A stretch of DNA of 64,000 nucleotides. It comes from JAASSS01 sp021767745 (GTDB lineage Bacteria; Pseudomonadota; Gammaproteobacteria; UBA5335). Below are positions 34,539-45,168 of the stretch, in pieces. Numbering within the stretch: position 1 is the first letter of the stretch; each line of letters opens with the position of its first letter. A program made the position numbers and the translations under genes. Below the pieces are notes generated by a model. The model searched no databases, was not told the origin of the DNA, and was given only the letters and a program-made list of their open reading frames with translations. The stretch covers positions 1-64,000 of the forward strand of contig JAXHVN010000040.1 in NCBI GenBank assembly GCA_034189165.1. Direction: 5' to 3'.

Positions 34539-35725
34539 TGGCCGTCCGCCCGCTACCTACCCCCGAACTCGATCCACAAGCGCCGCCGGCGCCGAGGCGG
34601 CGCTGGCCGGGCCGCCGGGCGCTGCTGCGGGTCGGCCTCGTGCTGCTGGCGCTGGCTGCCCTGACGCTCGGTGCCCGCTTCGTGACGCACCGGCTGGCCT
34701 ATCTCACGGTCGACGATGCGCACATCGAGGCGGACATGGTCGACGTCAGCAGCCGGGTCGGCGGCTGGCTGACCCGGTTCGCCGTGGAGGAAGGCGACGA
34801 AGTGTTCGCCGGCCAGATCCTGGCCACCATCGACAGCCGCGAGATCGCCCTGGCGCAGGAGCAGCTGACGGCCGAGCGCGCCGCACTGGACGCCGAGCGT
34901 GCCGCGGCGCTGGCCGAACGCGAGCGGCTGCAGCGTCATCTGCAGGCGGGTATCGCGCAGGCCGAGGCCCGACTGGAAGTGGCCGAAGCGGCGGCGACGG
35001 CGGCCGACGCGGCACTGGCCACGGCGCGACGCGATCTGGAGCGCGCCGAGACGCTGGATGTCGACGGCATGATCGCCCGCCAGCGCGTGGATGCGGCGCG
35101 CCAGCGCGTGGTCGACCAGCAGCAGGCCCATCGCGCCCGGCTGGCGGAAATCAGCCTGGCCCGCACCGGGCTGGTCGATGCCCGCCAGGAGCGCCGGCAG
35201 CTCGACGTGCTGGCCGAGCGCATCGCCGCGCTGACCGCCCAGCGACAGGCGAAGCAGGCGGCGCTGGCACAGCTGCGCGTGGACCTGGCCGATCACGCTG
35301 TGCGCAGCCCGGTCGGTGGCATCGTCGACGAACGCTTCGTCGCCGCCGGCGAATATGTACAGCCGGGTCAACGGCTGCTGCTGGTGCACGACCCGCAGGC
35401 GATCTGGGTCGAGGCGCGGGTCAAGGAGACCGAGCTGCGCCACCTGCAGGCCGGGGCGCCGGTGACGGTGCACGTCGACGCCTGGCCGGACGAGGCGTTC
35501 GCCGGGCGGGTGCTGCGCATCGGCCATGCGGCGACCGGCGAGTTCGCGCTGATCCCAGCGCCGAACCCGAGCGGCAACTTCACCAAGATCACCCAGCGCG
35601 TGCCGGTACAGGTGGCCGTGCCGCAGCGCGAGGGCCGGCTGCGGCCCGGCATGATGGCCGTACTGACCATCCCGAAGCAGACGGCCCCCAGGCGTGCCGG
35701 CGAGGCCGACGCGCCGGTGTCGTGA
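34538..35725 (+). CDS. emrA: EmrA-type membrane fusion protein (HlyD family efflux adaptor)
   Basis: This 395-residue periplasmic adaptor has one N-terminal membrane helix (about residues 28-48). It has the lipoyl-like half TVDDAHIEADMVDVSSRVGGWL… EEGDEVFAGQILATID and a long alanine/arginine-rich coiled-coil hairpin (about 110-250). The second lipoyl half (VRSPVGGIVDERFVAAGEYVQPGQ) and a β-barrel with NPSGNFTKITQRVPVQV follow; the latter segment is highly typical of EmrA. It links the inner-membrane EmrB pump to an outer-membrane TolC-type channel, none of which is encoded in this window. It overlaps marR and emrB, forming one unit. Confidence 0.93.
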   Translation: MAVRPLPTPELDPQAPPAPRRRWPGRRALLRVGLVLLALAALTLGARFVTHRLAYLTVDDAHIEADMVDVSSRVGGWLTRFAVEEGDEVFAGQILATIDSREIALAQEQLTAERAALDAERAAALAERERLQRHLQAGIAQAEARLEVAEAAATAADAALATARRDLERAETLDVDGMIARQRVDAARQRVVDQQQAHRARLAEISLARTGLVDARQERRQLDVLAERIAALTAQRQAKQAALAQLRVDLADHAVRSPVGGIVDERFVAAGEYVQPGQRLLLVHDPQAIWVEARVKETELRHLQAGAPVTVHVDAWPDEAFAGRVLRIGHAATGEFALIPAPNPSGNFTKITQRVPVQVAVPQREGRLRPGMMAVLTIPKQTAPRRAGEADAPVS

Positions 35726-37302
35726 GCGAGACCGAGCGGCTGCAGGCCCGCTACGGCGCGGCCTACCGCTGGCTGGCCACCGGCACCGCGCTGATGGGCA
35801 CCATCTCCACGATCCTCTCGGCGACCATCGTCAACGTCGCGATCCCCGACGTGATCGGCGCCTTCGGCATGACACAGAATCAGGCCCAGTGGCTGGCCAC
35901 CGCCTTCCTGGCAGCGATGACGGCGCTGATGCCCTGCAACGCCTGGCTGATCGCCCGCTTCGGCGTGCGGCAGTGCTTCACCGCCGCCATGGTGGTGTTC
36001 CTGCTCGGCTCGATCCTCGGCGGCATCAGCCCCGGCAGCGGTGTGCTGGTGCTGGGGCGGGTGCTGCAGGGCGCCGCCGCCGGCGTTTCCCAGCCGCTGG
36101 CGATGCTGATCATCTTCAGCGTCTTCCCGGCCGACAAGCGCGGCGAGGCGATGGGCATCTACGGCATCGGCGTGATCCTGGCGCCGGCGCTCGGCCCGGC
36201 ACTCGGCGGGGTGCTGATCGACCAGTTCAGCTGGCGTTACGTGTTCTTCATGGCGCTGCCCTTCGCCACCACCGGCATCGTGCTGGCGCAGCTGTTCCTG
36301 CCGCGGCGCGAGGCGAGCGAGGCGGGCCGGTTCGATGCGCTGGGCTTCGCCCTGCTCTCGGCGGCGCTGCTCCTGCTGCTGGTCGGCCTGAGCGACGGCC
36401 AGCGCGATGGCTGGGGCTCGCTGCGGATCGGTCTGCTGCTGGCCGGCGCCGTGGTCGCCACGCTGGCATTCGTCGTCTGGGAGCGGCGGCTCGACACGCC
36501 GCTGCTCGATCTCTCCCTGTTCGGCAACCGGCACTTTCTGCCGGGCGCCCTGGTGACGCTGATCCTCGGCGCCGGCCTGTACGGCTCGACCTACCTGATT
36601 CCGCTGTTCGTGCAGACGCTGCAGGGCTATACCCCGACGCGCTCGGGCCTGTTGCTGATGCCGGCCGGGCTGATTCTGGCGCTGGTCTTCCCGCTGGCCG
36701 GCCGGCTCAGCGACCGGCTGTCCAAGGCGCAGCTCACCGCCGCCGGCCTGCTGCTGTTCGCGCTTTCCGCGCAGCTCATGCGGGCGGTCGACGCCGACAC
36801 GCCGTTCTGGGCCTTCGCCGGCTGGATCGTGCTCGGTCGCATCGGGCTTGGCCTGATCATGCCGGCACTGACCGCCGGCGCGCTGCAGAGTCTGACGCCG
36901 GCCCAGCTCGGCCAGGGTGCAGGCGCCATCAATTTCCTGCGCCAGCTCGGCGGCGCGGTGGGCGTCAACGCGCTGGCCGTGGTGCTGGAACGGCAGACGG
37001 CGCTGCACGCGGCGCTGCTCGCCAGCACCCAGACGGCCGGCAACGCGGCGCTCGCCGCAGTGCAGGACCAGCTCGGCGCGATCTGGCAGCAGGCCGGGCT
37101 CACAGGTACCGCCGCCAGCGGCATGACCGTGCACTGGCTCGGCCAGATGCTGCAGGCCCAGGCGAGCACGCTGGCCTTTCGCGACAGCTTCGCGCTGGTG
37201 GCGCTGCTGTTCGCCCTGGCGGTCGGCCCGGCCCTGCTGCTGCGCCGGCCGCCGCCAACCGCACCGGAGGCCCGTCGCCAGCGGGCACCCGTCCGTGGCT
37301 GA
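35722..37302 (+). CDS. emrB: EmrB/QacA-type MFS multidrug transporter (DHA2, 14 TM)
   Basis: This 526-residue proton-driven drug exporter starts at GTG 35722, overlapping the emrA stop by four bases. About 14 hydrophobic segments are visible. Family motifs include STILSATIVNVAIPDVIGAFGMTQNQAQW, WLIARFGVRQ (motif A-like), GRVLQGAAAGVSQPL, GPALGGVLIDQFSWRYVF (motif C) and NFLRQLGGAVG. With EmrA it expels amphipathic or acidic toxic compounds across both membranes. It is coupled to the next gene, which encodes a UspA-like protein. The family is certain; the substrate is not. Confidence 0.94.
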   Translation: MSETERLQARYGAAYRWLATGTALMGTISTILSATIVNVAIPDVIGAFGMTQNQAQWLATAFLAAMTALMPCNAWLIARFGVRQCFTAAMVVFLLGSILGGISPGSGVLVLGRVLQGAAAGVSQPLAMLIIFSVFPADKRGEAMGIYGIGVILAPALGPALGGVLIDQFSWRYVFFMALPFATTGIVLAQLFLPRREASEAGRFDALGFALLSAALLLLLVGLSDGQRDGWGSLRIGLLLAGAVVATLAFVVWERRLDTPLLDLSLFGNRHFLPGALVTLILGAGLYGSTYLIPLFVQTLQGYTPTRSGLLLMPAGLILALVFPLAGRLSDRLSKAQLTAAGLLLFALSAQLMRAVDADTPFWAFAGWIVLGRIGLGLIMPALTAGALQSLTPAQLGQGAGAINFLRQLGGAVGVNALAVVLERQTALHAALLASTQTAGNAALAAVQDQLGAIWQQAGLTGTAASGMTVHWLGQMLQAQASTLAFRDSFALVALLFALAVGPALLLRRPPPTAPEARRQRAPVRG

Positions 37303-37735
37303 GAGCTTCCGCCGCCTGCTGCTCGCCATCGATGCCTCGCCCGGCAATGCGCCGGTCGTGGCCCAGGGGCTGGCGCTCGCCAGTGCCCAACAGGCAGCGG
37401 TGCACCTGCTGGCGGTGGGGGGCAGCGAGCTGCGACTGGCCACCGCCGAGACCTATGTGCCCCGCACCGTCTACCGTCAGGCCGATGCCGCGCTGCGCCA
37501 GCGCCTGGCGAGGGCGGCCCGGCAGCTGCGCCGGGCCGGGCTGCGCCCGCAGATCGAGCTGGCGCAGGGGGAGGCCGCGGCCGCCATCGTCGCCAGCGCA
37601 AGACGCTTCGATGCCGACCTGATCGTGCTGGGGCACCGTCAGCGCAGCCTGTTTGAACGCCTGTTCGACCCCTCGGTGGCACAGCACGTGCTGGACCGCA
37701 CGCGCTGCAGCGTGCTCATCGCCCGCGCCGGCTGA
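37295..37735 (+). CDS. UspA-family universal stress protein with altered nucleotide motif
   Basis: This 146-residue protein starts at GTG 37295 inside the end of emrB. The UspA fold is seen in RLLLAIDASPGN, AVHLLAVGG, ADLIVLGHR and CSVLIARAG. The ATP-binding signature G-2x-G-9x-G(S/T) reads GHRQ…FDPS here, so the second and third glycines are replaced by Gln and Pro. ATP binding may therefore be weak or absent. As the last gene of the marR-emrAB unit it may help in the response to the compound exported, but its job is unknown. The call as a Usp-domain protein is good. Confidence 0.88.
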   Translation: MAESFRRLLLAIDASPGNAPVVAQGLALASAQQAAVHLLAVGGSELRLATAETYVPRTVYRQADAALRQRLARAARQLRRAGLRPQIELAQGEAAAAIVASARRFDADLIVLGHRQRSLFERLFDPSVAQHVLDRTRCSVLIARAG

Positions 37736-37839
37736 GGTCATCGCACCATCCACTGCCCGGTCCACCGCCGGGGGTTAACGCCGGCCGGCCCCAACCCGCA
37801 TAATGGGCGATTGGCTTTCGACCCGTGGATCGCACGCCC

Positions 37840-39507
<1,668 letters not shown>

Positions 39508-39511
39508 GGTC

Positions 39512-40402
39512 ATGACGGACGAGGCCGAGCGGGCGGCGCTGCTCCACCAGGCCCGCCGCCTGCTCGAGCGGCTGGACGCGTGGCTGCCCGAGGCGCCGCC
39601 GGCCATCGACTTCGCCACCCAGCACGCCTTCCTCTGGCGTCCGCAGCCGCCGTTCGGCGGCCGGCTGCTGCCCGTGGCCAGGCCACAGCCGGTGGCGCTG
39701 GACGGCCTGCTGGGGATCGACCGGCAGAAGGCCACCCTGGTCCGCAACACGCGCCAGTTCCTGCACGGTCTGCCAGCCAACAACGCCCTGCTCTGGGGCG
39801 CACGCGGCACCGGCAAGTCCTCGCTGGTCAAGGCGCTGCTGACGGCCTTCGCCGGCAATGGCCTGCGGCTGATCGAGATCGGCAAGGCAGGCCTGCCCGA
39901 CCTGCCGCTGGTGATGGCCGCGCTGCACGCGCGCCCGGAGCGCTTCATCCTGTTCTGCGATGATCTCGCCTTCGCCGAGGGCGAGGCCGGCTATCCGCAA
40001 CTCAAGGCGGTGCTGGAGGGATCGGTGAGTGCGCCGCCGGAGAACGTGCTGATCTACGCCACGGCCAACCGGCGGCACCTGCTGCCGGAACATCAGGCCG
40101 AGAACCAGGACAGCCGGCTGGTCGGCGGGGAGCTGCACCACGGCGATGCGGTGGAGGAGAAGATCTCGCTGTCCGAGCGCTTCGGTCTCTGGCTCGCCTT
40201 CCATCCGTTCAGCCAGGCGCAGTACCTGGAGATGGTCGCCGCCGGTCTGGCCGACCATGGACTGGCGCTGGATGAGACGGCACGCGCGCAGGCGCTGCGC
40301 TATGCGCTGGAGCGCGGTTCGCGCAGCGGCCGGGTCGCGGCGCAGTTCAGCCGCGACTGGATCGGTCGCCAGCGCCTGTATCCGCAGGGCCGCACCGACT
40401 GA
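39512..40402 (+). CDS. DUF815-type AAA ATPase
   Basis: This 296-residue soluble protein has a central AAA-like domain: GIDRQKATLVRNTRQFL, Walker A LWGARGTGKSSLVKAL, Walker B FILFCDDLAF and the sensor region NVLIYATANRRHLLPE. SERFGLWLAFHPFSQ follows. This pattern is that of DUF815 proteins, a widespread family of ATPases with no assigned partner. It begins four bases after ettA, so the two are probably co-transcribed. The family is fairly certain; the biological role is unknown, and a link to translation would rest only on position. Confidence 0.88.
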   Translation: MTDEAERAALLHQARRLLERLDAWLPEAPPAIDFATQHAFLWRPQPPFGGRLLPVARPQPVALDGLLGIDRQKATLVRNTRQFLHGLPANNALLWGARGTGKSSLVKALLTAFAGNGLRLIEIGKAGLPDLPLVMAALHARPERFILFCDDLAFAEGEAGYPQLKAVLEGSVSAPPENVLIYATANRRHLLPEHQAENQDSRLVGGELHHGDAVEEKISLSERFGLWLAFHPFSQAQYLEMVAAGLADHGLALDETARAQALRYALERGSRSGRVAAQFSRDWIGRQRLYPQGRTD

Positions 40403-40453
40403 GAACTGCAGGGTGCCGCCTGCCCGCCGACAGCGCAGGGCAGGAGGTCACTC

Positions 40454-41239
40454 ATGCGACACACCCGTTTCCGCTCGGCAGGGCTCCTGCCCCTGCTGCT
40501 ACTGCTGATGGTGAGCCCGGCCCGCGCCACGGCCTGCGATGCCGCCACGCCCTTCCACAGCGATTTTGCCGATGCCGCCCACGTCCGGACGCACTGGCAG
40601 GCCGCGCTGGGCCCGGGGCCTGGCGAGACGCGGTTTCGCCCGTGGCTGATCCGCGCCGCCGGCGAGGGCGCCGACGCCCATCTGGCCTTTCGCGCCGGCG
40701 GCCTGCAGGCCGGTGCCCGGCTGGACAGCCGCTGCGAGCGCTTCCACTTCGGCAGCTACCGCTTCAACGTGGCCGTCGCGGCCACCTCGCGCATCCTCGC
40801 ACCGCGCGGGCTGGTGTTCGGCCTGTTCCTGTATCGGGAGCGGCCAGCCGGGGAGCCGGCGAACGAGATCGACGTCGAATTCCTGACCCGCTGGCGCGGC
40901 GAGCGGGCGAGCGCCAGCGTCAACTTCGCCAGCCACACTGCCAGCGGCGCGCATCATCCGCGGGCGTCGCTCGAGCCCTTGCCACCGGCCTGCCGGCCGG
41001 GCGGACGCTGCTGGTTCGGCTTCAACTGGTATCCCAGCCGCATCGACTTCACGATCGAGGATCAGGTGGTGGCAAGCATCGAGACGCCCGACGCCATTCC
41101 CCAACTGCCGGGCGAGGTGCGGATCAACTACTGGTCCGGCTACGAACGCTTCGGCGGCGAGCACCCTTGGCGGCGCTTCACGAGCCGGCTCTACGCCTTC
41201 ACCTACGAGCCGTATCCGCAGCTGCAGCCCGGCGGGTAA
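40454..41239 (+). CDS. Exported glycoside hydrolase family 16-like protein
   Basis: This 261-residue protein has a signal peptide (1-26, SPARA|TAC). A β-jelly-roll follows, with the GH16 catalytic signature NEIDVEFL (ExDxE: nucleophile, assisting Asp and acid/base). WFGFNWYPSRIDFTIEDQVV and VRINYWSG also fit the family. Four cysteines could form disulfides outside the cytoplasm. GH16 enzymes cut β-1,3 or mixed β-1,3/1,4 glucans and some galactans. The signature here is complete, so activity is likely; the substrate is unknown. GAGG precedes ATG 40454 within seven bases. It may degrade an environmental polysaccharide or trim the cell's own. Confidence 0.85.
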   Translation: MRHTRFRSAGLLPLLLLLMVSPARATACDAATPFHSDFADAAHVRTHWQAALGPGPGETRFRPWLIRAAGEGADAHLAFRAGGLQAGARLDSRCERFHFGSYRFNVAVAATSRILAPRGLVFGLFLYRERPAGEPANEIDVEFLTRWRGERASASVNFASHTASGAHHPRASLEPLPPACRPGGRCWFGFNWYPSRIDFTIEDQVVASIETPDAIPQLPGEVRINYWSGYERFGGEHPWRRFTSRLYAFTYEPYPQLQPGG

Positions 41240-41297
41240 CAAAACCCCACGCACCCGGTCAAACTGCCTCAATTCACTTACCGACCGGAGCCCGGGA

Positions 41298-42392
41298 ATG
41301 GAAACCTTTGCCTGCCGTTGCGGCAACACGTTGTTCTTTCGCAATGTCGACTGCAGCGTCTGTGGGCGCCAGGTCGCCTTCCTGCCGGACCAGCAGCGGC
41401 TGAGCGCACTGGAAGCCGCGGGCGACGCCCTGCAGCCGGTCAGCCCCGGCACGCGACGGACGCCCTACCGGCTGTGTGCCAACTACGTGGAGCACAACGT
41501 CTGCAACTGGGCGGTGCCGGCGGCACAGGAGGCCGCCCTGTGTCCCGCCTGCCGGCTGAATCGGACGATCCCGGACCTGTCGATCCCGGAGAATCGGCCA
41601 CTGTGGGGGCGGCTGGAGCAGGCCAAGCATCACGCGATCTACTCGCTGCTGCGCCTGGGCCTGCCGGTGATCGACAAGACGACCGATCCCGAGCGCGGCC
41701 TGGCCTTCGACTTCATGGCCGACAAGACGCCGGAAAGCGAATTCACCGAACCACTGACGACCCAGGACCCGGTGCTCACCGGCCACGCCGAGGGCGTGAT
41801 CACCCTGAACATCGCCGAGGCCGATCCCATCGCCCGAACCCGCATCCGGCGGCACCTCGGCGAAGACTACCGCACCCTGCTCGGCCACTTCCGGCACGAG
41901 ATCGGCCACTACTACTGGGAGTATCTGCTGCCCGGCAGTCCACGGCTGGAGGAGTTCCGCCGCCTGTTCGGCGACGAACGTGCCGACTACGGCGAGGCCC
42001 TGCAGGCGCACTACGCCAAGGGCGTGCAGACCGAATGGCCGGAGATCTTCATCAGCCCCTACGCCAGCGCCCATCCCTGGGAGGACTGGGCAGAATGCTG
42101 GGCCCACTACCTGCACATGGTGGATACGCTGGAGACGGCGGACGACTTCGGCCTGCACGTGAACGATCGGCTGGTGCCGCACCGGCCGGAGCAGGAGACG
42201 CCCGTGGCCATTGCGCCGCCGGGGCGCGATTTCGACACCATGCTGGGTGACTGGCTGCGGCTGAGTGTCGCCATGAACGGGCTGAACCGCAGCATGGGAC
42301 TGGAAGACGCCTATCCGTTCGTGCTTACCGAACCGGTACAGGACAAGCTGCGTTTCGTGCATGCCGTGATCGGGGAAGCGGCGCGGCAATGA
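41298..42392 (+). CDS. Zinc-ribbon zinc-metallopeptidase-like protein (Peptidase_Mx type)
   Basis: This 364-residue protein begins with a double-CxxC-type zinc ribbon (CRCGNTLFFRNVDCSVCG) and a second Cys set further on (CPAC). The core has the metalloprotease motif HFRHEIGHYYWE (HExxH, about residue 205). A downstream acidic segment (HPWEDWAECWAHYLHMVD) may supply the third ligand. This layout is that of the putative zinc-binding metallopeptidase family, whose substrates are unknown. It has no signal peptide, so it is cytoplasmic. It overlaps the next gene by four bases. The family call is good; activity is inferred from the motif. Confidence 0.85.
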   Translation: METFACRCGNTLFFRNVDCSVCGRQVAFLPDQQRLSALEAAGDALQPVSPGTRRTPYRLCANYVEHNVCNWAVPAAQEAALCPACRLNRTIPDLSIPENRPLWGRLEQAKHHAIYSLLRLGLPVIDKTTDPERGLAFDFMADKTPESEFTEPLTTQDPVLTGHAEGVITLNIAEADPIARTRIRRHLGEDYRTLLGHFRHEIGHYYWEYLLPGSPRLEEFRRLFGDERADYGEALQAHYAKGVQTEWPEIFISPYASAHPWEDWAECWAHYLHMVDTLETADDFGLHVNDRLVPHRPEQETPVAIAPPGRDFDTMLGDWLRLSVAMNGLNRSMGLEDAYPFVLTEPVQDKLRFVHAVIGEAARQ

Positions 42393-42952
42393 CCACCGAG
42401 GTGCCGCTGGCGCGCCAGGCGCTGGAAGACCTGCTGGCGGCGATCGGGGCCGATGCGCCGGCACCGGGCGCCGGCGCGGCCAGCTGCGCGGCGGCCGCGC
42501 TCGGCGTGGCCCTGCTGCACAAGGCCATCGCCGTCAGCCAGCGTCATCTGGACGCGCCGGCGGTGCTCGACGCCCCGGCGCGCCGGGTTGCCGCCCTGAC
42601 CGAGCGGCTGCTCACCGCGGCGGCGGCCGATGCACGCCTGTTCGCCGAGCTGCTGGACCCGCAGCGCTCGCTCGCGCCGCGCGAGGCGCTGCAGCCGCTG
42701 CTGGATGCGGCAATCGCCTGCCGGGCCGCGCGCGCCGTACGGGCCGAAATCGGCCCCTTCATTCGCGCCGAACTGCGGGCGGACCTGCAGGCTGCCGAGG
42801 CACTGCTCGGTGGCGCGCAGGCAGCGCTGCACGCGATCGCCCAGGCGGACCTGAAGGCGCTCACCGCCCCCGAGCAGGCACGGCTGGCGCCGCTGCTCGA
42901 CGCCACCGGGCAGATCGGGGACGATGAATCTGCGGTCGGTGCCGCCGACTGA
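42389..42952 (+). CDS. Cyclodeaminase/cyclohydrolase (FTCD C-terminal-like) protein
   Basis: This 187-residue, all-helical protein has the typical N-terminal signature PAPGAGAASCAAAALGVALL (family: PAPGGGSxAAxxGALGAAL). It also has the LTERLLTAAAADARLFAELL and long alanine-rich helices of the formimidoyl-THF cyclodeaminase/methenyl-THF cyclohydrolase fold. The usual GGG is GAG here. It is coupled to the metallopeptidase gene by a 4-base overlap, which is not a folate context. Substrate and activity are therefore uncertain. A one-carbon role is the family default, but a diverged function is possible. Confidence 0.75.
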   Translation: MTTEVPLARQALEDLLAAIGADAPAPGAGAASCAAAALGVALLHKAIAVSQRHLDAPAVLDAPARRVAALTERLLTAAAADARLFAELLDPQRSLAPREALQPLLDAAIACRAARAVRAEIGPFIRAELRADLQAAEALLGGAQAALHAIAQADLKALTAPEQARLAPLLDATGQIGDDESAVGAAD

Positions 42953-43070
42953 CCGAACGCTGCGCTAATCCTCTGCCGGCAGGCGCGGCGGTCATCGCGC
43001 CGGCCGACCCGCACGCCGACGTTTCGATTTTTGGAGATTCCGTTCACACGACGACCACCGGAGCAACACG

Positions 43071-44162
43071 ATGGCCTCGCGCAAGACTTTCCCCCGAACC
43101 CGGTCCCTCCGCCCATTGGGACTGTTGGCGCTCGCCGCCGCCCCGGCGCTGACAGCGGCCGAAGCACCGCCGGAGAGCGACTTTCGCTACGGCATCGTCG
43201 CCTATCACGTGCCCTATCCCAGCTTCGAGATCTTCGAATCCGACCTCGCCAGCATGGCGGAGATCGGCATCAACTGGATCAGCGTCGACCTGTCCTGGAA
43301 GCTGATCGAGCCGGAACCCGACGCGCCCTTCGACTTCAGCTATTTCGATGCGCTGCTCGGCTGGGCGGAGAAGTACGACATCCAGGTGCTCGGCAAGCTG
43401 GGCGCCGGCTACAACGTGGAGCGGGCGATCGCGCCGGAGTGGACGCAGGATCTCGACGGCGAGGCCTACCTTGCCCAGCTGGACGAATACGCCAACGCCA
43501 CCGTGCAGCGCTACGCCCACCAGATCGACAGCTGGGGGCTGGAGAACGAGATCAACATCTCGCTCTACCACTACAACAACAACGTCCGGGCGCAGATCTA
43601 TCCGGAAGACGTCCAGGACCGGATCCTGCAGACGCTGAGCGCGGCCGTGCGCCGCCACGACACGCCGGAAGCGGAGGTCATCATGACGCTGAGCCCGCTG
43701 CTGGACTGGCAGGCGTTCCTGCGTCGCATCGAGGGCAAGGTCGACTATGACACCGTGGGCCTGTTCCACTATCCCTCGATCATCGCCAACCAGGCCCTGC
43801 TGGCACCCCGGCTGGGCGACATGATCCGGGACGTGCGCAGCGTGGCCAATGGCCGTCCGGTCGTGGTGATGGAGACCGGCTATCACACGGCAGGCGCCCT
43901 GCGGACCGAGGCGCGGCAGGCACTGTACGTCTGGCTGGCGATTCAGGCCACCGCCGAGGCAGGCGGCACCGGCATCTTCTTCTATCACTACCTGGAGAAT
44001 CCGGACGAGCCGCTCGATCGTCAGCGCGCCTGGGGCCTGGTGACGCTGGAGCGTGAGCCCAAGGCCGGCTGGCTGGCCTATGAGCTGGCCATCGCGGCCG
44101 ATCTCGCCGCACGCGCAGCGGGCGAGCCGGCCACCGCCGAGGGTGAGGCGGCGACGCCCTAG
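43071..44162 (+). CDS. Exported clan A (TIM-barrel) glycosidase-like protein
   Basis: This 363-residue protein has a signal peptide (1-30, LTA|AEAPP). A (β/α)8-type domain follows: FRYGIVAYHVPYPSFE, IGINWISVDLSWKLIEP, SWGLENEINISLYHY (likely acid/base Glu in NE) and VVVMETGYHT (likely nucleophile Glu). This pairing is the clan GH-A pattern, close to GH39/GH5-like proteins. The C-terminus is Ala/Glu-rich and disordered. GGAG lies eight bases before ATG 43071. With the GH16-like gene 2 kb upstream it forms part of a small secreted carbohydrate-acting set. The substrate is unknown. Its stop overlaps that of the convergent egtD (CTAG). Confidence 0.78.
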   Translation: MASRKTFPRTRSLRPLGLLALAAAPALTAAEAPPESDFRYGIVAYHVPYPSFEIFESDLASMAEIGINWISVDLSWKLIEPEPDAPFDFSYFDALLGWAEKYDIQVLGKLGAGYNVERAIAPEWTQDLDGEAYLAQLDEYANATVQRYAHQIDSWGLENEINISLYHYNNNVRAQIYPEDVQDRILQTLSAAVRRHDTPEAEVIMTLSPLLDWQAFLRRIEGKVDYDTVGLFHYPSIIANQALLAPRLGDMIRDVRSVANGRPVVVMETGYHTAGALRTEARQALYVWLAIQATAEAGGTGIFFYHYLENPDEPLDRQRAWGLVTLEREPKAGWLAYELAIAADLAARAAGEPATAEGEAATP

Positions 44163-45151
44163 CCGCGACGGGCGCTCACCAGCGAGAAGCTGCCGTCCTC
44201 GGGCTGGTACAGCGCCTCCAGCCCGAGGCCGGCCTCCGCCAGCAGGGCCCGCAGCGACTCCGGCGTGAACTTGCGGCTGATCTCGGTGCGGATCGGCTCG
44301 CCCTCGGCCAGGGTGATGCACCGCTGCAGCGCGCCAAGCTCCACCTGCTGGGCATGGCGTGAAATCAGCGCCATCTCGATCTGCGCGGCCCGCTCATCGT
44401 AGGCGGCATGATGGGAGAAGGCGGCAGGATCGAAATCCGCCGCCAGTTCGCGGTTCAGCACCTGCAACAGGTTGAGGTTGAAGGCGGCCGTGACGCCCGC
44501 GGCATCGTTGTAGGCGGCATTCAGCCGCGCCGTCGACTTGACCCGGTCCACGCCCAGCAGCAGGGCATCGGCGGGAGCCATCAGCACCGCCAGCTCCTGC
44601 AGCAGTGCCAGCGCCTCGTGGTGGCGGAAGTTGCCGAGGGTACCGCCAAGGAAGACGAACAGGCGGGGGCCGGGCATCGGCGGCAGATGTGCCAGACCGC
44701 CGTGGTAGTCCCCCACCAGCGGCTGGACCGCGAGGCCGGGAAATTCCTGCTCCAGCGCGATCGCCTGGGCTTCCAGCACCGGCTCGCAGACATCCAGCGG
44801 CCAGTAGGTGAGCCGTGCCGGCGCGGGTGCCGCGCGCAGCAGGTGGCGGGTCTTGCGCGAGGTCCCACTGCCGAGCTCGACCAGCGCCCGGGGCTGGCAG
44901 CGGCGCATGATCTCGCCGGCATGGGCCGCGAGCAACGCCGCCTCGGTACGCGTCGGGTAGTATTCGGGCGTATCGCAGATGCGATCGAACAGTGCCGACC
45001 CCACGGCGTCATAGAAGTACTTCGGCGGCAGCGAACGCGGTGCCTCGAGCAGCCCGGCAGCCGCGTCCTCGACGATGCCGGGCACCGGCCGCTCGGGCCG
45101 CAGGTCCATGCACCGGCGGGACGGCGAGGAAGAAGGCATCACTGTCGGCAT
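44159..45151 (-). CDS. egtD: L-histidine N-alpha-methyltransferase EgtD
   Basis: This 330-residue SAM-dependent enzyme trimethylates histidine to hercynine, the first step of ergothioneine synthesis. Motifs are PPKYFYDAVGSALFDRICDTPEYYPTR, the SAM site VELGSGTSRKTRHLL, the FLGGTLGNF segment and AAYNDAAGVTAAFNLNLL, all diagnostic of EgtD. ATG 45151 has AGGAAG seven bases upstream. It is divergent from egtC-egtB with only 62 bases between, so the control region is shared. The end overlaps the stop of a convergent glycosidase gene. Confidence 0.96.
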   Translation of the reverse strand: MPTVMPSSSPSRRCMDLRPERPVPGIVEDAAAGLLEAPRSLPPKYFYDAVGSALFDRICDTPEYYPTRTEAALLAAHAGEIMRRCQPRALVELGSGTSRKTRHLLRAAPAPARLTYWPLDVCEPVLEAQAIALEQEFPGLAVQPLVGDYHGGLAHLPPMPGPRLFVFLGGTLGNFRHHEALALLQELAVLMAPADALLLGVDRVKSTARLNAAYNDAAGVTAAFNLNLLQVLNRELAADFDPAAFSHHAAYDERAAQIEMALISRHAQQVELGALQRCITLAEGEPIRTEISRKFTPESLRALLAEAGLGLEALYQPEDGSFSLVSARRG

Positions 45152-45168
45152 CTGGAAACTTCCTGTAA

